Source: Clostridia bacterium (GTDB lineage: Bacteria; Bacillota; Clostridia; Oscillospirales; Acutalibacteraceae). From it: 42,911 nt of DNA. The position numbers were made by a program, and so were the translations under genes. Shown piece by piece: positions 13,999 through 22,823 of this stretch (its first letter is position 1; the number at the start of each line of letters is the position of its first letter). The stretch covers positions 1-42,911 of the forward strand of contig JAFQHU010000007.1 of the NCBI GenBank assembly GCA_017397845.1. Reading direction: 5' to 3'. The notes beneath the pieces were generated by a model. That model saw only the letters and a list, made by a program, of their open reading frames with translations. It searched no databases and was not told where the DNA came from.

Positions 13999-14841
13999 TT
14001 ATATTACCTCCGACTGATGACGTGTTACATGGCAGTTAATGTTGATGGCACAGGGCATACCTGCGATATGAGTGGGCAGTGTTTCGATGTTGAGTCCGAT
14101 GGCTGTGGTCTTGCCGCCGAAGCCCTGAGGTCCGATGCCGAGCTCATTGATTTTTTCGAGCATTTCCTTTTCGAGATCTGCATAGTAGGGATCGGGGTTT
14201 TCGGAATCAACAGGTCTCATAAGTGCCTTCTTTGCCAAAAGAGCTGCCTTATCGAAGGTACCGCCGATACCTACGCCTACTACCATGGGAGGACAAGGAT
14301 TGGGACCCGCTGTTTCAACTGTTTCGATGATAAAATCTTTGATGCCCTGAAGACCTGCGGAGGGTTTGAACATACGGATGGCACTCATGTTTTCACTGCC
14401 GAAGCCTTTGGGACCTACGGTGATTTTTATGTTTTCACCGGGAACGATTTCTGTATAAAGCATGGCGGGGGTGTTGTCACCTGTGTTACCTCTTCTGATA
14501 GGGTCCTTAACCACGCTCTTACGGAGATAGCCCTTATCGTAGCCTCTGCGTACGCCTTCGTTAACGGCATCGGCAAGGTTTTCGCCTACGATGTGTACAT
14601 CCTGACCGATTTCAAGAAATACACAAGCCATACCTGTATCCTGACATATGGGTACATTTTCATCGTCAGCGATTTTATAATTTTCGATGATGTCATCGAG
14701 GATGCCCTGTGCGATGAGTCCGTCTTCGCATTTGCGGCAATTTTCGATGGCACACTTTACGTCACCGGGGAGGTGACAGTTAGCTTCAATGCAAAGCTTT
14801 TCGATGGTGTCTCTGATAATATCTGTGCTGATTTCGCGCAT
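13999..14841 (-). CDS. class I fumarate hydratase, alpha subunit
   Basis: A 280-residue protein starting at ATG 14841 with GATAAGGAGTAATAAC upstream. It carries the [4Fe-4S]-ligand cysteines of class I fumarase alpha subunits: PICQDTGMACVFLEIG (about residues 64-79), ETAGPNPCPPMVVGVGIGG (about 169-187) and the late Cys in GMPCAININCH. The cluster's open iron site acts as Lewis acid for reversible hydration of fumarate to malate and is oxygen-sensitive, in keeping with an anaerobe. Split alpha/beta fumarases are usual in Clostridia. Its place directly after a fumarate reductase suggests the pathway malate to fumarate to succinate. Confidence 0.95.
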   Translation of the reverse strand: MREISTDIIRDTIEKLCIEANCHLPGDVKCAIENCRKCEDGLIAQGILDDIIENYKIADDENVPICQDTGMACVFLEIGQDVHIVGENLADAVNEGVRRGYDKGYLRKSVVKDPIRRGNTGDNTPAMLYTEIVPGENIKITVGPKGFGSENMSAIRMFKPSAGLQGIKDFIIETVETAGPNPCPPMVVGVGIGGTFDKAALLAKKALMRPVDSENPDPYYADLEKEMLEKINELGIGPQGFGGKTTAIGLNIETLPTHIAGMPCAININCHVTRHQSEVI

Positions 14842-14853
14842 TGTTATTACTCC

Positions 14854-16452
14854 TTATCTTTCGTGTCTTGCATATTTGGGAAGAAGAAGGGGTGAAACAT
14901 CGTTTGTTTCGATTCCTGCTGCTTCTAATTCCTTTGCATATGCGTCAATATGGTCAAGATTCATTTCACCGAGCTCTACGGTTTTGGCTTTTTTCGCTGC
15001 AGCCTTACCTGCATTTCTGCCGAAAACGATGATATCAAGAAGTGAGTTACCCATAAGTCTGTTTCTGCCGTGGATACCGCCTACTGCTTCACCGGCAACG
15101 AGAAGGTTCGGAATAACCTTGGTAAAGCCGTCACCGCCGATTTCCAAACCGCCGTTTTGATAATGGAGAGTGGGATAAACGAGGATGGGCTGTTTTCTCA
15201 TATCGATGCCGTAATTAAGATACATACGCATCATGGCGGGAATTCTCTTTTCGATGGTACCTTCACCGCCTAAAATTTCAATCATCGGAGTGTCAAGCCA
15301 TACGCCGCTGCCGAGAGGAGTGTCAACACCTTTTCCGTTAGCACATTCACGGATGATGGCAGATGCGGAAACGTCTCTGGTTTCGAGAGGATGAGCATAA
15401 GCCTCACCGTCCTTATTGACGAGCATAGCACCGAGTGAACGCACCTTTTCGGTTACGAGAGCACCGAAAATTTGTGACGGATAAGCAACACCTGTGGGAT
15501 GATATTGGATAGTATCCTGATAAAGCAGAGGTGCGCCGAGTCGGTAACCGAGCACGAGACCGTCAGCTGTGGCACCGTAATGGTTTGAGGTGGGGAAGCT
15601 TTGATAATGGAGTCTGCCTGCGCCGCCGGTGGCGATAACCACTGTCTTTGCTTTGGCTACGAGATAGTCGCCCGTTTCCATATTAAGGAGAACTGCACCG
15701 GCTACCTGACCCTTATCGTCCTTTATAAGCTCGACAGCAGAAGTGAATTCGATAACGGGAATTTGTCTGTTGAGAACCTCATCACGGAGATTTCTCATAA
15801 TCTCAGCACCTGAATAGTCCTTGCAGGCGTGCATTCTTTTTCTCGATGTGCCGCCACCGTGGGTGGTAACCATTCTGCCGTCTTCGTCCTTATCGAACAT
15901 AACGCCTAATTCATTGAGCCATTTGATGGCATCGGGAGCTTCCATAACAAGTCTGCGGAGAAGCTCAGGTCTGGCAGCAAAGTGACCGCCGCCGAAGGCA
16001 TCAAGATAATGCTGTACGGGTGAATCGTTTTCTTTGTCAGCCGCCTGGATACCGCCCTCAGCCATCATGGTATTGGCGTCACCGATACGAAGCTTTGTGA
16101 CGATCATTACGTCAGCGCCTGCTTCATTGGCTTCGATAGCTGCGGATGCACCGGCACCGCCGCCGCCGATGACAAGAACATCGGTTTCATAGTCAATTTT
16201 TGTGATATCGACCTTATCCGTTAAAAGTCTGCTGTTTGAATGAAGAAGGTTTGTAAGCTCTTTGGGAGCCTTCTGACCTTTGTTGGGACCTACCTTGATT
16301 TCAGCGAAGCCGTCTGCACGGTAGTCGGGATGGTAAGCCTTAAGAAGGGCATCCTTTTCCTCGGCTGTCATTCTGCGGGGCTCTGTCTTCATTCTTTCTT
16401 CTCTGGTTGCTTCAACCTTTTTTATTGATTCGAGCATTTCAGCTGTAAACAT
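14854..16452 (-). CDS. soluble fumarate reductase flavoprotein subunit (FrdA/TfrA-like)
   Basis: A 532-residue flavoprotein starting at ATG 16452 with AAGGAGGGAAAATCCAA upstream. A 90-residue N-terminal extension precedes the FAD fold (DVLVIGGGGAGASAA, about 91-105). Substrate-site motifs follow: SFPTSNHYGATADG, YQDTIQYHPTG, LETRDVSASAIIRE and GGIHGRNRLMGNSLLD. In classical FrdA/SdhA the FAD is bound covalently to the His of the SHT motif before AEGG. Here the aligned residue is Asn127 (GDANTMMAEGG), so FAD should be non-covalent. No membrane anchor gene accompanies it. The gene sits between the iron-sulfur subunit and fumarase. Fumarate reduction to succinate is the likely direction. Confidence 0.9.
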   Translation of the reverse strand: MFTAEMLESIKKVEATREERMKTEPRRMTAEEKDALLKAYHPDYRADGFAEIKVGPNKGQKAPKELTNLLHSNSRLLTDKVDITKIDYETDVLVIGGGGAGASAAIEANEAGADVMIVTKLRIGDANTMMAEGGIQAADKENDSPVQHYLDAFGGGHFAARPELLRRLVMEAPDAIKWLNELGVMFDKDEDGRMVTTHGGGTSRKRMHACKDYSGAEIMRNLRDEVLNRQIPVIEFTSAVELIKDDKGQVAGAVLLNMETGDYLVAKAKTVVIATGGAGRLHYQSFPTSNHYGATADGLVLGYRLGAPLLYQDTIQYHPTGVAYPSQIFGALVTEKVRSLGAMLVNKDGEAYAHPLETRDVSASAIIRECANGKGVDTPLGSGVWLDTPMIEILGGEGTIEKRIPAMMRMYLNYGIDMRKQPILVYPTLHYQNGGLEIGGDGFTKVIPNLLVAGEAVGGIHGRNRLMGNSLLDIIVFGRNAGKAAAKKAKTVELGEMNLDHIDAYAKELEAAGIETNDVSPLLLPKYARHER

Positions 16453-16467
16453 TTGGATTTTCCCTCC

Positions 16468-17142
16468 TTATTTCTCGATTTCTCTGGTATTGTAAAGCTC
16501 TTTCATCTCTGTGATGGGCTTACCCATAATCTGTTCGATAAGCTCATCATAAGCACCCTCATTGATTTCCTCAACTCTTGCCTTAAGGTGCTCAGTTTCG
16601 GGAGCGATGTATTTGCCTACGAGACGTCTTGCCAGAAGGCCGACCATGGGATGAGAGATTTCTGCCGGGCATCTCACGCTGCAGCAGCCGCAGGCTACAC
16701 AGTCGAAGGATTCTTCGGCACACTTTTCATATTCGCCTCTTTGTGCATAAGCGATGTACTGCATTACGTTAAGATCCTGAGTACAGGCGTTTGTGCAGGC
16801 GTTACAGCCGATACAGCTGTAAATTTCGGGATAAAGCTCCATCATAATCTTTTCTGTGGGTTTGATTTCATCGATGGAATAGGTTCTTTTGTCTGTGGGG
16901 AAGAAGGGAATGGATGCAACATACATACCGTCCTCCACCTGCTTCTGACAGGCAAGACAGGTTTTAAGGGTATTATCACCCTTGATTCTGTAAATGGTGG
17001 CACAGGCACCGCAGAAGCCGTGACGGCAGCCGCAGCCTCTGGAGAGAGTATAGCCTGCATATTCCATGGCGGTCATAATGGTCATTTCGCCCGGTACTTC
17101 ATACTTTTTACCGAAAAAATATACATTTACTAAATTGCTCAT
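16468..17142 (-). CDS. fumarate reductase iron-sulfur subunit (FrdB-like)
   Basis: A 224-residue protein starting at ATG 17142 with GGAAAGGAC upstream. The N-terminal plant-type ferredoxin domain has SRGCGCRHGFCGACATIY plus TCLAC (about 34-67), binding a [2Fe-2S] cluster. The C-terminal part has CIGCNACTNAC (about 112-122) and CVACGCCSVRCP (about 149-160), two further cluster motifs. Unlike classical FrdB, the first C-terminal motif ends in CTQD rather than CP, so the cluster set resembles Hdr/Tfr-type proteins. It links the flavoprotein (14854-16452) to an electron donor. The CCG domain that methanogen TfrB carries at its C-terminus is missing; a separate HdrB in the same operon could supply it. 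Confidence 0.88.
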   Translation of the reverse strand: MSNLVNVYFFGKKYEVPGEMTIMTAMEYAGYTLSRGCGCRHGFCGACATIYRIKGDNTLKTCLACQKQVEDGMYVASIPFFPTDKRTYSIDEIKPTEKIMMELYPEIYSCIGCNACTNACTQDLNVMQYIAYAQRGEYEKCAEESFDCVACGCCSVRCPAEISHPMVGLLARRLVGKYIAPETEHLKARVEEINEGAYDELIEQIMGKPITEMKELYNTREIEK

Positions 17143-17163
17143 ATTTATAATGTCCTTTCCAGA

Positions 17164-18018
17164 TTAATACTCGTCGGGTAATTCGTCTACTTCGTCGCAA
17201 CGGAAAACGGGTCCGTCCTTGCAAACATACTTTGAGCCGATGTTGCAGCGGCCGCATTTACCGACACCGCATTTCATACGAAGCTCCAATGTGGTATATG
17301 CCTGCTCTTTGGAGAAGCCCATTTCGGTCAGAGCCGCAAGAACGAATTTGATCATAATCGGCGGACCGCAGACAAGGACTGTTTTGTCACAGGAAAGCTC
17401 AAGCTCTTTAAGATAAGAGGGAACGAAGCCGACATGGCCGTCCCAACCGTCCTGAGGTCTGTCGATGGTAAGATAAACGTTTACGTCCTTTGCATTCATC
17501 CATTTTTCTTTGATTTCCTTTAACTGAACCAAATCATCGGCTGAACGTGAGCCGTAAAGGATGTCTACCTTGCCGTAATTTTCACGGTTATCCAAAACAT
17601 AGTTGATAACGGAGCGAAGAGGTGCGAGACCGATACCGCCGGCAACGAAGAGAAGGTCTTTGCCCTTAAGCTCCGTTTCCACGGGGAAGGCGTTGCCGTA
17701 GGGACCTCTTACGGTGATTTCGTCTCCCACCTGAAGGTCATGGAGATAATCGGTAAGAACACCGCACTTTTTGATGCTGAATTCCTGATATTCTTTGTTT
17801 GTGGGTGAAGATGTGATGGAGAACATAGCCTCACCGATGCCGGGTGCATAAAGCATGGCACATTGGCCGGGCATATGCTCGAAAAGCTTACCGCCCTCAG
17901 GAGCATTAACTCTGAAGGTTTTTACGTCGGGAGTTTCCTGACGGATATCTGTGATGACACCGACCATCGGTACGAGGGTGTCAAGCTTATAATTTTCATG
18001 ACATTTGCAATCACACAT
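17164..18018 (-). CDS. FAD/NAD(P)-binding oxidoreductase, FlxA-like
   Basis: A 284-residue protein. ATG 18018 (MCDCKCHENYKL) is chosen for GGAGGGCGTAAAATA upstream and because it overlaps the previous stop by one base. It is built like the electron-transfer subunits of PyrK and sulfhydrogenase gamma. The FAD-binding barrel has MPGQCAMLYAPGIGEAM and FSITSSP. The NAD domain has RGPYGNAFPVE and LLFVAGGIGLAPLRSVINYV. A C-terminal [2Fe-2S] motif reads CGVGKCGRCNIGSKYVCKDG. In HdrABC-FlxABCD complexes FlxA takes electrons from NADH. In this operon it is the likely NADH entry point for Hdr and fumarate reductase. Confidence 0.87.
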   Translation of the reverse strand: MCDCKCHENYKLDTLVPMVGVITDIRQETPDVKTFRVNAPEGGKLFEHMPGQCAMLYAPGIGEAMFSITSSPTNKEYQEFSIKKCGVLTDYLHDLQVGDEITVRGPYGNAFPVETELKGKDLLFVAGGIGLAPLRSVINYVLDNRENYGKVDILYGSRSADDLVQLKEIKEKWMNAKDVNVYLTIDRPQDGWDGHVGFVPSYLKELELSCDKTVLVCGPPIMIKFVLAALTEMGFSKEQAYTTLELRMKCGVGKCGRCNIGSKYVCKDGPVFRCDEVDELPDEY

Positions 18019-19049
18019 TATTTTACGCCCTCCTCTTTTTCGAAAGCCTTGATAACCTTTATGATATTGGTCGATGCGGGACATTTGTCCACACATCTGC
18101 CGCAACCTACGCAAGAATACATTCCGTCGTTGTTGGCGGGGAAGTAAACGAGCTTATGCATAAATCTTTGACGGAAGCGCTGCATTTGGCTCGTTCTGTT
18201 GTTACCGTGAGCCATCATGGTGAAATCGGAATACATACAGGAGTCCCAGCAGCGGTAACGCTGAATACCGTTTTTGGTTTCGTAATCCTTTAGGTCATAG
18301 CATTGACAGGTGGGACAGATAAAGGTACAGGTTCCGCAGCCGATACAGGGCTTATAAATGTCAGCCCAAACGGGAGAATCGAACTTTTCGCTTGTTGCCT
18401 CGCCGTGCCATGAGTCAAGAGAAATATTCATATAGGGAAGAAGACCGGTAATCTTTCTGATTTCCTGCTGTTTTTCCTTTACGGGTGCTTCATCGGCATC
18501 GGAAAGGAAGGAGGCGAGCTTTTCAGTGAGTGCTTCGCCTTTTTCGGTTTTTGCGTTCCAGAAGTAATATTCACCGCAATCATAAATAGTTACGTCTCCC
18601 TCAGGCTCGGCACAGTCGATGCCGAAGGCTTTGCAGAAGCAGCTTTCTTCCGGCTCATTACAGGCGAAGGACACGATAACCCCGTGCTCTCTTCTCGCCT
18701 TATAAAAGGAGTCAACGGGCTCGGAAAGGAACACTTTGTCGAGCACCTCGATACCCTTTACGTCACAGCCTCTGACACCAAAGAGAACGAACTCTTCCTT
18801 TTCAAGCTCTTCCTGTGTGATTTTAATCTTTTTGTCAACCTTGGTTACTGTGTAAAGGGTTTCACTCTGGGGGAAGAAAACCTCCTTAGCACTCTTTACG
18901 GTTTTGAGAGTGTCAAGATCAACCTTGCTGTTTTCATTATATATATCATAGTTTGTCTGACCGGCATTTGAAACGGGAAGATAAACTCTCTCTTTTTCAC
19001 TTATAGCATTAAGGAGAGCGGTAAGTTCTGATTTTAAAAACTTTTTCAT
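18018..19049 (-). CDS. FlxB/AsrA-like double [4Fe-4S] protein
   Basis: A 343-residue protein starting at ATG 19049 with GAAAGGAGATAAGAAA upstream. The N-terminal ~220 residues resemble the beta subunit of sulfhydrogenase and anaerobic sulfite reductase subunit A (VLFGVRGCDVKGIEVLDKVF, FACNEPEESCFCKAFG). The C-terminal third has two ferredoxin-like motifs, CIGCGTCTFICPTC (about 235-248) and CVGCGRCVDKCP (about 320-331). It should pass electrons between the FAD/NAD protein encoded next and the Hdr part. The following operon gene at 19054-20019 is a second protein of the same general type. Exact Flx naming is tentative. Confidence 0.82.
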   Translation of the reverse strand: MKKFLKSELTALLNAISEKERVYLPVSNAGQTNYDIYNENSKVDLDTLKTVKSAKEVFFPQSETLYTVTKVDKKIKITQEELEKEEFVLFGVRGCDVKGIEVLDKVFLSEPVDSFYKARREHGVIVSFACNEPEESCFCKAFGIDCAEPEGDVTIYDCGEYYFWNAKTEKGEALTEKLASFLSDADEAPVKEKQQEIRKITGLLPYMNISLDSWHGEATSEKFDSPVWADIYKPCIGCGTCTFICPTCQCYDLKDYETKNGIQRYRCWDSCMYSDFTMMAHGNNRTSQMQRFRQRFMHKLVYFPANNDGMYSCVGCGRCVDKCPASTNIIKVIKAFEKEEGVK

Positions 19050-19053
19050 TTTC

Positions 19054-20019
19054 TTATCTCCTTTCGCCCGGTTCAAGGTCAACTAAGGTATAGTCTGTAA
19101 GAGGACCTTTGGTTTCTGCATCTTCACCCGCGATATATTCACCGTAATATTCGTTGATATCCTTGATGAACTTTCTGTTGAAAAGATGGAGAGGGATACC
19201 CTGGGGACATACACGGCTGCATTCGCCGCAGTCGGTACATCTGCCCGCCACATGGAATGCACGGATGATATGGAACATGCTTTCCTCAAAGGGGTCAACG
19301 TTTGCCTTTTGTTCTGAGTCGAATTTATTCGAATCAAAGACACACTTTCTGCATGAGCAGGCGGGGCATACGTTACGGCAGGCATTACATCTGATGCATT
19401 TGGAAAGCTCTTTACGGAAATATTCGAACTTTTCTTCGGGGGTAAGACCTTCGATGATGTCAACATCCGTAAAGCGGTCGCCGTCACAGGTGTCGGTGCT
19501 GTCTAAAAGAAGCTCGTCATAAATTTTATGCTCTTTTCCCTTACAAACGTGGCAGCGTTCGAGCATCGCGTCCTTATAAGCTACCTTCTTTTCGCCGTAA
19601 ACTGTTTCCACTGTGAGCTCGTCACATTTGCCGCTGATTTCGGCGCCCTTTACTGATGTGATACCCTTGATGCCCTGAGCCTTTATCTTTTCGATGTCAA
19701 GCTTACCCTTACAGCCTACACCGATGATATAAACCTTATCACGGAGAACTCTGTGCTCTTTGAGCAGCTGATTAAAGGAGTAGGTATCGCAGGGCTTGAG
19801 AAGAATAAGGGTTTTGCCCTCAAGGTTTGAGCCCTTTATCATATATTTGCTTAAGTTTGCACCGCAGAAGCCGTCATAGATGAAATCATCAAGCTCCTCT
19901 GCGCTGTTAAAGAAGTGGGGTTCGGGGTTGTAGCCCAAATCGCCCTTTTTCCAGCCGAGCACACGAACCACGGTGCCGTCAGCCAGAAGCTCTTTCATTC
20001 TGTCAATTAATCTTTGCAT
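19054..20019 (-). CDS. FlxC/HydB-like double [4Fe-4S] protein
   Basis: A 321-residue protein starting at ATG 20019 with GGGGGATTTAAG upstream; the start overlaps the end of the MvhD-like gene by 13 bases. The N-terminal half has TLILLKPCDTYSFNQLL and VYIIGVGCKGKL, as in coenzyme F420 hydrogenase/dehydrogenase beta-type and sulfhydrogenase beta proteins. The region MLERCHVCKGKEHKIYD is followed by two cluster motifs, CIRCNACRNVCPACSCRKC (about 200-218) and CTDCGECSRVCPQG (about 256-269). It is probably a relay subunit of the Flx module. No catalytic cofactor site of its own is visible. Confidence 0.82.
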   Translation of the reverse strand: MQRLIDRMKELLADGTVVRVLGWKKGDLGYNPEPHFFNSAEELDDFIYDGFCGANLSKYMIKGSNLEGKTLILLKPCDTYSFNQLLKEHRVLRDKVYIIGVGCKGKLDIEKIKAQGIKGITSVKGAEISGKCDELTVETVYGEKKVAYKDAMLERCHVCKGKEHKIYDELLLDSTDTCDGDRFTDVDIIEGLTPEEKFEYFRKELSKCIRCNACRNVCPACSCRKCVFDSNKFDSEQKANVDPFEESMFHIIRAFHVAGRCTDCGECSRVCPQGIPLHLFNRKFIKDINEYYGEYIAGEDAETKGPLTDYTLVDLEPGERR

Positions 20020-20444
20020 CTTAAATCCCCCAATCTTCTGTTCGGGCCCAGCTCGCGGACAGCCGAAACAAATTCGTTCATAGTGGTGGAGAACTTGACG
20101 CCCTCTGCTGCGGAAACCCATTCCACACGGGTTCTCTCTCTTTCGATGCCGAGATAATCGAGCATAGAGAAAAGCAGAGTCATTCTTCTTCGTGCATAAT
20201 AGTTACCTGTGCTGTAATGGCAGTCACCAGGGTGACAGCCGCAGATGATAACACCGTCGGCACCTCTTTCAAAGGCACGGAGAATAAACATGGGATTTAC
20301 CCGGCATGAGCAGGGTACGCGGATAATCTTTACATCGGCGGGATAGGAAAGTCTGCTGCCGCCGGCAAGGTCAGCACCCGCATAACTGCACCAATTACAG
20401 CAGAATGCGACTATTTTCGGTTTGAATTCCTGATTTATCGACAT
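20007..20444 (-). CDS. MvhD/FlxD-type [2Fe-2S] adaptor
   Basis: A 145-residue protein. ATG 20444 (MSINQEFKPKIV) has GGAGGTGGATGCTAT upstream; both lie within the end of hdrA, so translation is coupled. The whole protein is an MvhD domain: FCCNWCSYAGADLAGG (about 14-29), IIRVPCSCRVNPMFILRAF and VIICGCHPGDCHYSTGN. Five conserved Cys hold a [2Fe-2S] cluster. In methanogens MvhD passes electrons from the MvhAG hydrogenase to HdrA; here no hydrogenase subunits are present, so NADH via the Flx proteins is the likely donor, as in bacterial HdrABC-FlxABCD. Confidence 0.92.
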   Translation of the reverse strand: MSINQEFKPKIVAFCCNWCSYAGADLAGGSRLSYPADVKIIRVPCSCRVNPMFILRAFERGADGVIICGCHPGDCHYSTGNYYARRRMTLLFSMLDYLGIERERTRVEWVSAAEGVKFSTTMNEFVSAVRELGPNRRLGDLRCKD

Positions 20445-22423
20445 ATAGCATCCACCTCCGCAATAATCTGTCTGTTTGAGAAGCCCTGAAGATCCATAAC
20501 ACCCGAAGGACAGGCAACGGTACATGCACCGCAGCCCTGACAAAGAGCACTGTTGACGACAGCGACTCTATGGGTCTTTCTGATACCGTGGTCATTGATG
20601 AGCTTATCTTCATAGCTGATGGCGCCGTAGGGACAAACATTTGCACAGGCACTGCAGCCGTTACAGAGAAGCTCGTCTGCTTTGGCGGTACAGGGATTGG
20701 TGAGAAGTTTATCTTTGGCTAAAAGACCGATAACCTTAACTGCCGCGGCACCTGCCTGAGAAACAGTTTCGGGAATATCCTTCGGTCCCTGACATACACC
20801 CGAAAGGAATACACCGGCTGTGGGTGATTCCACGGGACGGAGCTTCGGATGAGCCTCTGTGATGAAATTATTTGTGTCAATACTTGCAGTAAGCATTGTG
20901 GCGATGTTTCTCACTTCGGGTGAGGGCTCGATAGCGGCGGCAAGAACAACCATATCAGCTTCAACCTTGAGCTGTTTGTTATCGAGAAGGTCCACACCAT
21001 GAACTGTAAGCTTGCCGTTCGGTTCGGGAGTAACCTTGCCTACCTGGCCTTTGACGTAATTTACGCCGTATTCTTCGACTGCTCTCCTGTAAAATTCGTC
21101 GAAGTTTTTGCCCGGTGTACGCACATCGATATAAAATACCGTTACGTTTACATCGGGATATTTATCTCTGATGAGGATAGCATGCTTTGCTGTGTACATG
21201 CAGCAGATTTTTGAGCAATAGCTTTTACCCTTGTTATCCGCACAGCGAGAGCCTACGCACTGAATGAATACGATATTTTTGGGAGCCTTGCCGTCGGAAA
21301 GGCGCTCAAGGTGACCCTTTGTGGGGCCCGCCGCATTCATAATTCTCTCTAATTCAAGAGAGGTGATAACGTCCTTAGACTGGCTGTAAGCATATTCGTC
21401 GTAATTGTCAAGCTTGATTACCTCGAATCCGGTGGCAACCACGATAGCACCGTATTTACGGGTTACGATTTCATCCTCCTGCTTATAGTCGATAGCACCT
21501 GCCTGACATACTCTGGCGCAAAGACCGCATTTGTCATTTTTAAGCTTTAAGCACTGAGAGGGGTCGATAACGGGAACATTGGGAATAGCCTGTGCAAAGG
21601 GAGTATAAATAGCAGGGCGGTTGTTAAGTCCGCTGTTGAATTCACTGAGAGCCTTTTTGCTGGGGCATTTTTCCATACAGGCACCGCAGCCGGTACACTT
21701 GTTCATATCGACATATCTTGCCTTTTTACGGATGTCTACGGTGAAATCACCGACGAAGCCCGAAACCTTTTCCACCTCACTGTAGGAATAAATATTGATC
21801 TTTTCGTGAGCCGCCGCGTCAACCATTTTCGGTGTAAGAATACAGGCGGAGCAGTCAAGAGTGGGGAAGGTTTTGTCAAGCTGAGCCATCTTACCGCCGA
21901 TGGAGGGCGTTTTTTCTACGATATCTACCTCGTAGCCTGCATCTGCGATATCTAAAGCTGTCTGGATACCTGCGATACCGCCGCCGATAACGAGTGCTCT
22001 CTTTGTAACACCGCTTTCTCCGGCGACAAGAGAGGTATTGAGGCTTACCTTTGCGATAGCCGCACGGGTAAGGATAACTGCCTTTTCGGTACCCTCGTTA
22101 ATGTCTTTGTGTACCCATGAGCATTGCTCACGAAGGTTGGCAATTTCAACCATGTAAGGGTTGAGACCTGCCTTTTCGGCACATTTTCTGAAGGTGGTTT
22201 CATGCATACGGGGTGAACAGGAGCAGACAACCACACCGGAAAGATTTTTTTCTCTTATTGCTTTGGCTATTCTTTCCTGACCGGCTTCGGAGCACATATA
22301 CTGATACTCCTCAGCGTGAACCACGCCCGGTTCGAGCTTAGCCATTTCAACAACCTTTTTAACGTCTACCGTCGCTGCGATATTACTGCCGCAATGGCAG
22401 ACGAAAACGCCTATTCCGTTCAT
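20435..22423 (-). CDS. hdrA: heterodisulfide reductase subunit A, flavin-bifurcating type
   Basis: A 662-residue protein. ATG 22423 (MNGIGVFVCHCG) has CAGGAGGTGAGAC upstream. Domain order: an N-terminal Cys-rich domain (VCSCSPRMHETTFRKC at 67-81 and EQCSW at 99-103), a thioredoxin-reductase-like FAD domain (VIGGGIAGIQTALDIADAG, about 145-163; then GGKMAQLDKTFPTLDCSACI), an inserted ferredoxin (CTGCGACMEKCP at 243-254, CGLCARVC) and two C-terminal [4Fe-4S] motifs (about 587-598 and 628-639). In HdrABC complexes the HdrA flavin splits electron pairs between a low-potential acceptor (ferredoxin) and a high-potential one via HdrB. It lies between HdrC and MvhD genes with overlapping ends. Confidence 0.95.
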   Translation of the reverse strand: MNGIGVFVCHCGSNIAATVDVKKVVEMAKLEPGVVHAEEYQYMCSEAGQERIAKAIREKNLSGVVVCSCSPRMHETTFRKCAEKAGLNPYMVEIANLREQCSWVHKDINEGTEKAVILTRAAIAKVSLNTSLVAGESGVTKRALVIGGGIAGIQTALDIADAGYEVDIVEKTPSIGGKMAQLDKTFPTLDCSACILTPKMVDAAAHEKINIYSYSEVEKVSGFVGDFTVDIRKKARYVDMNKCTGCGACMEKCPSKKALSEFNSGLNNRPAIYTPFAQAIPNVPVIDPSQCLKLKNDKCGLCARVCQAGAIDYKQEDEIVTRKYGAIVVATGFEVIKLDNYDEYAYSQSKDVITSLELERIMNAAGPTKGHLERLSDGKAPKNIVFIQCVGSRCADNKGKSYCSKICCMYTAKHAILIRDKYPDVNVTVFYIDVRTPGKNFDEFYRRAVEEYGVNYVKGQVGKVTPEPNGKLTVHGVDLLDNKQLKVEADMVVLAAAIEPSPEVRNIATMLTASIDTNNFITEAHPKLRPVESPTAGVFLSGVCQGPKDIPETVSQAGAAAVKVIGLLAKDKLLTNPCTAKADELLCNGCSACANVCPYGAISYEDKLINDHGIRKTHRVAVVNSALCQGCGACTVACPSGVMDLQGFSNRQIIAEVDAICR

Positions 22424-22427
22424 TGTC

Positions 22428-22823
22428 TCACCTCCTGAATTTTCTGAAAGCACTTACGAGAAGCTGTTGAGGAACATCGTCATCGATAAGTGCGGGGATT
22501 TCATTGGCTGAAAGATAATTTCCGCCCTTTTGTCTTACCACGGTCTGTCTGGCCGCATCGACGATTTTGCCGGGCTTTACATCTCTGGGACATCTTTCCA
22601 CGCAAGCGAAGCAGGAGAGACAGTACCAAAGAGATTCGCACTTTGCGAGTGCTTCAATATCTTCGTTAACTACATAGGACACAAACTGATGAGGCTTTAT
22701 GTCCATTTTTTCGAAAGCGGGACAGGAAGCGGAGCATTTACCGCACTTCATACACTTGAGAGGATTTGTGCCGCTGATTTCGGCGATTTTTGCCGCCGCT
22801 GTTTTACTGTTTGTGCTGCTCAT
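22428..22823 (-). CDS. hdrC: heterodisulfide reductase subunit C
   Basis: A 131-residue protein starting at ATG 22823, overlapping the stop of hdrB by one base (TAATG). It holds two [4Fe-4S] motifs, CMKCGKCSASCPAF (about 24-37) and CLSCFACVERCPRD (about 68-81), as in all HdrC subunits. It carries electrons from the HdrA flavin to the HdrB active site. The tail ends SAFRKFRR just before hdrA, five bases away. Length and motif spacing are normal for the family. Confidence 0.94.
   Translation of the reverse strand: MSSTNSKTAAAKIAEISGTNPLKCMKCGKCSASCPAFEKMDIKPHQFVSYVVNEDIEALAKCESLWYCLSCFACVERCPRDVKPGKIVDAARQTVVRQKGGNYLSANEIPALIDDDVPQQLLVSAFRKFRR

Noticed and set aside
13921..14895. 324-codon plus-strand frame opposite fumarase
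   Set aside because: Antisense to two well-supported fumarase genes with their own ribosome binding sites.
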